The notes beneath the pieces were generated by a model. It ran no database searches, was not told the origin of the DNA, and saw only the letters and a list, made by a program, of their open reading frames with translations. A program made the translations under genes and the position numbers. Of a stretch of 64,000 nucleotides of DNA, positions 60,010 to 64,000 are shown piece by piece. Origin of the DNA: Lachnospiraceae bacterium (GTDB lineage Bacteria > Bacillota > Clostridia > Lachnospirales > Lachnospiraceae); assembly GCA_017552985.1 (NCBI GenBank), contig JAFZNO010000134.1:1-64000 (forward strand), given 5' to 3'. Position 1 is the first letter of the stretch. Each line of letters starts with the position of its first letter.

Positions 60010-60920
60010 ATTTGGAATTTATAAGGGATCAGCGAATAAAACCCGTCATGACGCAAAACGTAAGAAATGGCATACCGTTTCTTACGTTTCCCAAGTTAGA
60101 GGCCTGTGAGGCCGTGGAACATCTTTTTACGACTAGAGAAGGCGGAGTGAGCGACGGTCAGTTCCGTTCCATGAATTTTAGCGTAAGCTTAGGTGACAAA
60201 AGAGAAAACGTTTTTGAAAATTATAAGAGGATTGCAAGCATTTTCGGGGCCGGCCCTGAGAACGTGGTTGGGACGGTGCAGACGCATACGACAAACATCC
60301 TTCGCGTTAGCGGCAAGGATGCTGGAAAGGTGACATGCGTGCCGCCGGATTACGGCGACGTGGACGGCCTGATCACAAACGAAAGAGGGCTTATTCTTGC
60401 AGCGTTTGTGGCAGATTGCGTTCCGATCTTTTTTGTGGATCCGGTCAATAAAGCCATTGGCCTTGCACATTCCGGATGGCGAGGAACGGTTGCAAACATG
60501 GCAGGAAAGATGGTAGCCGCCATGGAACGTGAATTTGAAACGCGGCCGGAAGATCTGATCGTTGCCATCGGGCCATCCATCTGCCAAAAGTGTTATGAAG
60601 TGGATGAAACCGTTGCGATTGCATTCCGGGAAGCATTCGGAGAGGCAAATGAAGAGCGGCTTGAGATCCAAAAGGCGGGGAGTTATCCCATGGACGGAAA
60701 GAATGGACTTCGGTGCATTCTGGAGCCGGGAAAGGAACCTGGAAAATATCAGTTAGACTTATGGCTGGCCAATCTGATCTGGCTGTTTCGCGCCGGGGTA
60801 TCGCCTTCGCAGGTTGACGTGACGGATCTTTGCACGGCTGAGAATCCGGATCTTTTGTTTTCTCACAGGGCAAGCCACGGAAAACGCGGAAATCTCGGAG
60901 CTTTTTTGAAATTGAAATAG
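60006..60920 (+). CDS. pgeF: Purine nucleoside phosphorylase LACC1/YfiH family (PgeF)
   Basis: 304 residues from ATG 60006, which overlaps the yraN stop (ATGA). Zinc-site motifs are in order: VQTHTTNI (His), VADCVPIFF (Cys) and AHSGWRGTVANM (His). FLTFPKLEAC and HLFTTREGGVSDG are typical of the N-terminus. This family, once called multicopper laccase-like, has purine nucleoside phosphorylase/adenosine deaminase activity and in E. coli edits peptidoglycan precursors (PgeF). Its role here is not certain. Confidence 0.9.
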   Translation: MNLEFIRDQRIKPVMTQNVRNGIPFLTFPKLEACEAVEHLFTTREGGVSDGQFRSMNFSVSLGDKRENVFENYKRIASIFGAGPENVVGTVQTHTTNILRVSGKDAGKVTCVPPDYGDVDGLITNERGLILAAFVADCVPIFFVDPVNKAIGLAHSGWRGTVANMAGKMVAAMEREFETRPEDLIVAIGPSICQKCYEVDETVAIAFREAFGEANEERLEIQKAGSYPMDGKNGLRCILEPGKEPGKYQLDLWLANLIWLFRAGVSPSQVDVTDLCTAENPDLLFSHRASHGKRGNLGAFLKLK

Positions 60921-60949
60921 TTTAGCGTGGACTAGGAAAGGATGAGCGT

Positions 60950-61645
60950 ATGACCCAGATTTTGGTATGTGATGATGACAAGGAAATCGTAGATGCCATA
61001 GAGATTTATCTGAGCCAGGAGGGATATCAGATATTGAAGGCATATGATGGAGAACAGGCGCTAGAGCTTCTTGGACATAATGACGTGCAGCTTTTGATCA
61101 TGGACGTCATGATGCCCAAGCTTGACGGAATCCGTGCAACGCTTAAGATCCGTGAATACAGCAGCATTCCCATCATTATTTTGTCTGCTAAATCAGAGGA
61201 TTCCGATAAGATCCTTGGACTGAACGTCGGGGCGGACGATTACGTGACAAAACCGTTCAATCCGTTGGAATTGGTTGCAAGGGTGAAATCCAATCTTAGA
61301 AGATATACCTCCCTCGGGGCCATGAACGGCGACGGAAAATTGCAGTATCAGGTCGGAGGCCTTACCATCAATGACGAGAACAAGCAAGTCTTTGTGGACG
61401 GAGAGGCAGTGAAGCTGACGCCGATCGAATACAGCATTCTTTTATTGCTTGTAAAGAATCTTGGCAAGGTTTTTTCCATCAATGAAATTTATGAAAACAT
61501 TTGGAATGAGGAAGCCATTGGCGTAGACAACACCGTGGCAGTCCACATTCGGCACATCCGGGAAAAGATTGAGATCAATCCCAGGGAGCCCAGATATCTG
61601 AAGGTTGTCTGGGGCGTTGGATATAAGATTGACGCGGAACAATAA
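60950..61645 (+). CDS. OmpR-family response regulator (fourth pair)
   Basis: 231 residues. Receiver domain with Asp8/Asp9, phospho-acceptor Asp52 (LLIMDVMMPK) and switch Lys in TKPF; winged-helix domain ending NTVAVHIRHIREKIE and VVWGVGYKI. It is followed by a large kinase gene starting 19 bases later. This Vancomycin-type (VanR-like) arrangement is common in Lachnospiraceae. It is not closely similar to the zincin-module regulators. GAAAGGATG SD precedes ATG 60950. Confidence 0.94.
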   Translation: MTQILVCDDDKEIVDAIEIYLSQEGYQILKAYDGEQALELLGHNDVQLLIMDVMMPKLDGIRATLKIREYSSIPIIILSAKSEDSDKILGLNVGADDYVTKPFNPLELVARVKSNLRRYTSLGAMNGDGKLQYQVGGLTINDENKQVFVDGEAVKLTPIEYSILLLLVKNLGKVFSINEIYENIWNEEAIGVDNTVAVHIRHIREKIEINPREPRYLKVVWGVGYKIDAEQ

Positions 61646-61664
61646 GCATTCGTGAGGTTAAGGC

Positions 61665-64000
61665 GTGAAAAAAGGCAAAAGCATCTCCGTATTCAGAAGA
61701 TTGGGATTAGGGCTGGTACAACATATTGTAGCAGCCATTGTTATGGTGCTGATCGCCAGCGTGCTTTTTAATTCCTTCCTTACCGTGACGACGATGAACG
61801 GACCCAAGATTTACTCCCTTGATCCGCTCAATCAAAAATCCTCCTTTGAAGATTCCGAAGTTTTCCGAGACCTGTTTCAGACGGCCGTAAATGACGTGAT
61901 CAGGCTTGGCGTCATCCGTGAGCAGATGGAGACAAATCACAAGTTTGACGCATCAAAAGTGATCGACGTAACGGCATTTATGAAAAGATATGGCACGGCA
62001 GGAAGAAACTATGGTGAGGCCACGGCAAAGTTTAAGATGGAGGACTTGATCATCTGGGTTAGGTATGGTCTGGAATACAAAAACAGAACCATGAGTCTTT
62101 CTGAATTTGTGAATTATTATCAGGAGGCGTGCATCCCGGAAAATTATACCGTGGATGATTATGGGAATCTTACCTTTACGGGATATCATGAACCGGAAGA
62201 GCAAGATGAGCAATATGCGCAAAAATACGAAGCCATCTTAAGCAAAATGGCAGAGTATACCGAGGCACAGCTTGAGGACATGGCGTTTTCCTACGTGATG
62301 AGCAAGACTTCGGAAGGAATCGCGTTAAACAAGGAGGATGACGGAAACCTGACGGTTTACGTTAATTCCCTGGTGTTTAGATATGCGACCACGGATCATC
62401 AGACCCAGTTGTATGATCTTGTTGACGGCTGGCCGGAGTTTATCCAGCTCCAGAGGAACATTGTTGACGCCAGCAACACGCTCGCCGAGAATTATGAATT
62501 GTACCAGAACTGTGCAAAGCTTTATGCAGAGGGAAAAAGTAATCTGAAATACGTCATCCGCATGAGGAATGCCGAGGGAGAAAAAGACATGTTCTCCAAC
62601 ATTCCCGATCTGGCGGAATTAGACGATGAAAAGCTGACCGAAGTGTTTGAAGAGAACAGCAAATACTTGATTTATTACCCCAATAGCTTGGAAATCATGG
62701 GAAATGAGGATTTTACGGAGGGCAACGTATTTGAGCTCCTTCGGGCAGCACATTATCCGTTCCTGGAAGACGTTTATATCTGGATCTCCTTAGACACTAG
62801 CTATGAGGTGAAGGACGACGCGTTTAGCATTGCTTCGGAAATGTACGAACGCATTGTGCCGAATACGGCCGGCATCCTAACGATCCTGATCGCGCTGTTG
62901 ATCATTTGGGTGGGAATTTTCCTGTATCTGACGGTGACGGCTGGCTCCGTCTATGCGGAGGACGGAAGCGTAAAGCATTATCTGAACGCGTTCGACAAGA
63001 TTTGGACGGAAGTTTTTCTCTGCACAATTGCCGGTTTTGGCTACGGGATATACCGCATCATATTGTATTTAAGGCAGATGACAATGACTGTCTATGAGAC
63101 CCGCATGAGTCTTGGAAGTGGGGCAAAGAACGTTCTGCTCACGCAATATGGATTATATGCCGCAGTCGGTTTTTGGTTTAGCGTGCTTCTGTGCCTTTTG
63201 TGGTACAGTCTTGTCAGAAGATTAAAATCATTAAATGCATATAAGAATAGCTTATTGAGACTTGTCATAAATGCTACCTACGGTGCTTTTGAGACCGTCA
63301 TGGCGCATCAAAGCTCTCTGATCAGCGTGCTGTTGCCGTACATGATCTTTTTGATGTTAAACTTTGTCTCGCTGATTGGCATCATATTGTTCCAGGATCC
63401 CGTGAAGCGCGCAGTATTGCTGGTATTTCTTTTGATCGTGGACGTGGCTGTCGGAATACGACTCTTTAAGAAGAACGCAGAATTTAATGACATCATCGAT
63501 GGAATTAACAGGATCCGGTCCGGTGAGGTGGAATATAAACTGGACACGGGAAAGCTTCACGGCATGAATAAGTTTTTGTCTGATGCCGTAAATAACATCG
63601 GCGAAGGCATTGACAATGCCGTAAAGACGAGCGTAAAGGATGAGAGATTAAAGACTGACCTGATCACGAACGTGTCACATGACTTAAAGACGCCGCTAAC
63701 CTCCATCATAAACTACGTGGACCTCCTAAAGCGCACCAACATTCAGGATCCGCAGGCAAAGAACTATGTGGAGATCCTGGAGAATAAATCCCAGAGATTA
63801 AAGGATTTGACGGATGACCTGGTGGAAGCTTCCAAGATTTCCTCCGGAAACATCACGTTAAATCTTGAGGTGCTGGATCTGGGTGAGCTGTTGCAACAGA
63901 CGATCGGAGAACTGTCTGAAAAGTTAGAGGCAGCGAAGTTAAAAGTTGTGGCGGAGATTGACGAGAAACCGTCTCTGATCTATGCGGACAGCCGCAGAAT
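61665..64000 (+). CDS. Large sensor histidine kinase, cut by window end
   Basis: The frame is open from GTG 61665 to the last base, 778 codons, so the 3' end is missing. The first membrane helix is at about 17-38 and a large exported region runs to about 395. Five further helices lie between about 400 and 600 (GILTILIALLIIWVGIFLYL first). A HAMP-like linker leads to HisKA with NVSHDLKTPLTS (His672). The ATPase domain starts near the window end. Pairs with the regulator upstream. The signal is unknown. Confidence 0.9.
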   Translation, partial: MKKGKSISVFRRLGLGLVQHIVAAIVMVLIASVLFNSFLTVTTMNGPKIYSLDPLNQKSSFEDSEVFRDLFQTAVNDVIRLGVIREQMETNHKFDASKVIDVTAFMKRYGTAGRNYGEATAKFKMEDLIIWVRYGLEYKNRTMSLSEFVNYYQEACIPENYTVDDYGNLTFTGYHEPEEQDEQYAQKYEAILSKMAEYTEAQLEDMAFSYVMSKTSEGIALNKEDDGNLTVYVNSLVFRYATTDHQTQLYDLVDGWPEFIQLQRNIVDASNTLAENYELYQNCAKLYAEGKSNLKYVIRMRNAEGEKDMFSNIPDLAELDDEKLTEVFEENSKYLIYYPNSLEIMGNEDFTEGNVFELLRAAHYPFLEDVYIWISLDTSYEVKDDAFSIASEMYERIVPNTAGILTILIALLIIWVGIFLYLTVTAGSVYAEDGSVKHYLNAFDKIWTEVFLCTIAGFGYGIYRIILYLRQMTMTVYETRMSLGSGAKNVLLTQYGLYAAVGFWFSVLLCLLWYSLVRRLKSLNAYKNSLLRLVINATYGAFETVMAHQSSLISVLLPYMIFLMLNFVSLIGIILFQDPVKRAVLLVFLLIVDVAVGIRLFKKNAEFNDIIDGINRIRSGEVEYKLDTGKLHGMNKFLSDAVNNIGEGIDNAVKTSVKDERLKTDLITNVSHDLKTPLTSIINYVDLLKRTNIQDPQAKNYVEILENKSQRLKDLTDDLVEASKISSGNITLNLEVLDLGELLQQTIGELSEKLEAAKLKVVAEIDEKPSLIYADSRR

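Overview
The window looks like chromosome from an anaerobic Clostridia (Firmicutes), most like Lachnospiraceae. This rests on gene content and order only: rnfCDGEAB, the ylxM-ffh-rpsP-khpA-rimM-trmD-rplS ribosome/secretion operon, baiN/cmk-ispH-rpsA, scpA-scpB, a Na+-pumping biotin decarboxylase operon, type I signal peptidases with one N-terminal anchor, and AGGAGG-like Shine-Dalgarno (SD) sites. Nearly all genes are on the + strand; one yprB-like gene is on the minus strand. I found no rRNA, tRNA, transposase or CRISPR array.

Layout. 0-5 kb: end of a metallophosphoesterase gene, scpA-scpB, a D-Ala-D-Ala carboxypeptidase and pepF. 5.2-10.5 kb: five-gene biotin/Na+ decarboxylase operon carrying both an acyl-CoA-type (MmdA) and an oxaloacetate/pyruvate-type (OadA) carboxyltransferase. 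10.5-11.4 kb: non-coding, dominated by 13 copies of a 52-bp inverted-repeat unit, ending 31 bp before a PD-(D/E)XK nuclease-like gene. 12.4-13.0 kb: nitroreductase. 13.0-34.1 kb: an accessory island of three paralogous exported HELTH-type zincins, two response regulator/kinase pairs whose kinases have very large exported sensors, an ABC ATPase with two paralogous FtsX-type permeases, a third two-component pair, two small membrane proteins and a lipoprotein resembling a thermolysin propeptide without its protease. 34.2-41.7 kb: tetR, rpiR, a FAD-enzyme/cytidylate kinase fusion, ispH, rpsA, cheR and yprB. 41.8-47.4 kb: Rnf complex. 47.5-51.4 kb: SleB-type hydrolase and a HelD-type helicase with an unexpected C-terminal domain. 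51.4-56.4 kb: the ffh-rpsP-trmD-rplS operon, with TrmD fused to a GNAT domain. 56.4-64 kb: two signal peptidases, rbgA, rnhB, yraN, pgeF and a fourth two-component pair cut by the window end.

How the genes work together. The decarboxylase operon and Rnf are both ion-motive systems, consistent with a fermentative, Na+-based energy economy. In the island, the order zincin - response regulator - kinase occurs twice, and terminator-like hairpins precede both regulator genes. This suggests surface proteolysis coupled to envelope sensing, with the FtsX transporter and the propeptide-like lipoprotein as possible partners. That functional link is inferred from synteny and domain logic; nothing in the sequence proves it.

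The items I would look at first are the 52-bp array with its nuclease, the zincin/two-component island, three fusions (FAD enzyme-Cmk, TrmD-GNAT, HelD-GH31-like domain), promoters nested inside terminator hairpins, and a strong codon-junction bias against NAT followed by GTN.
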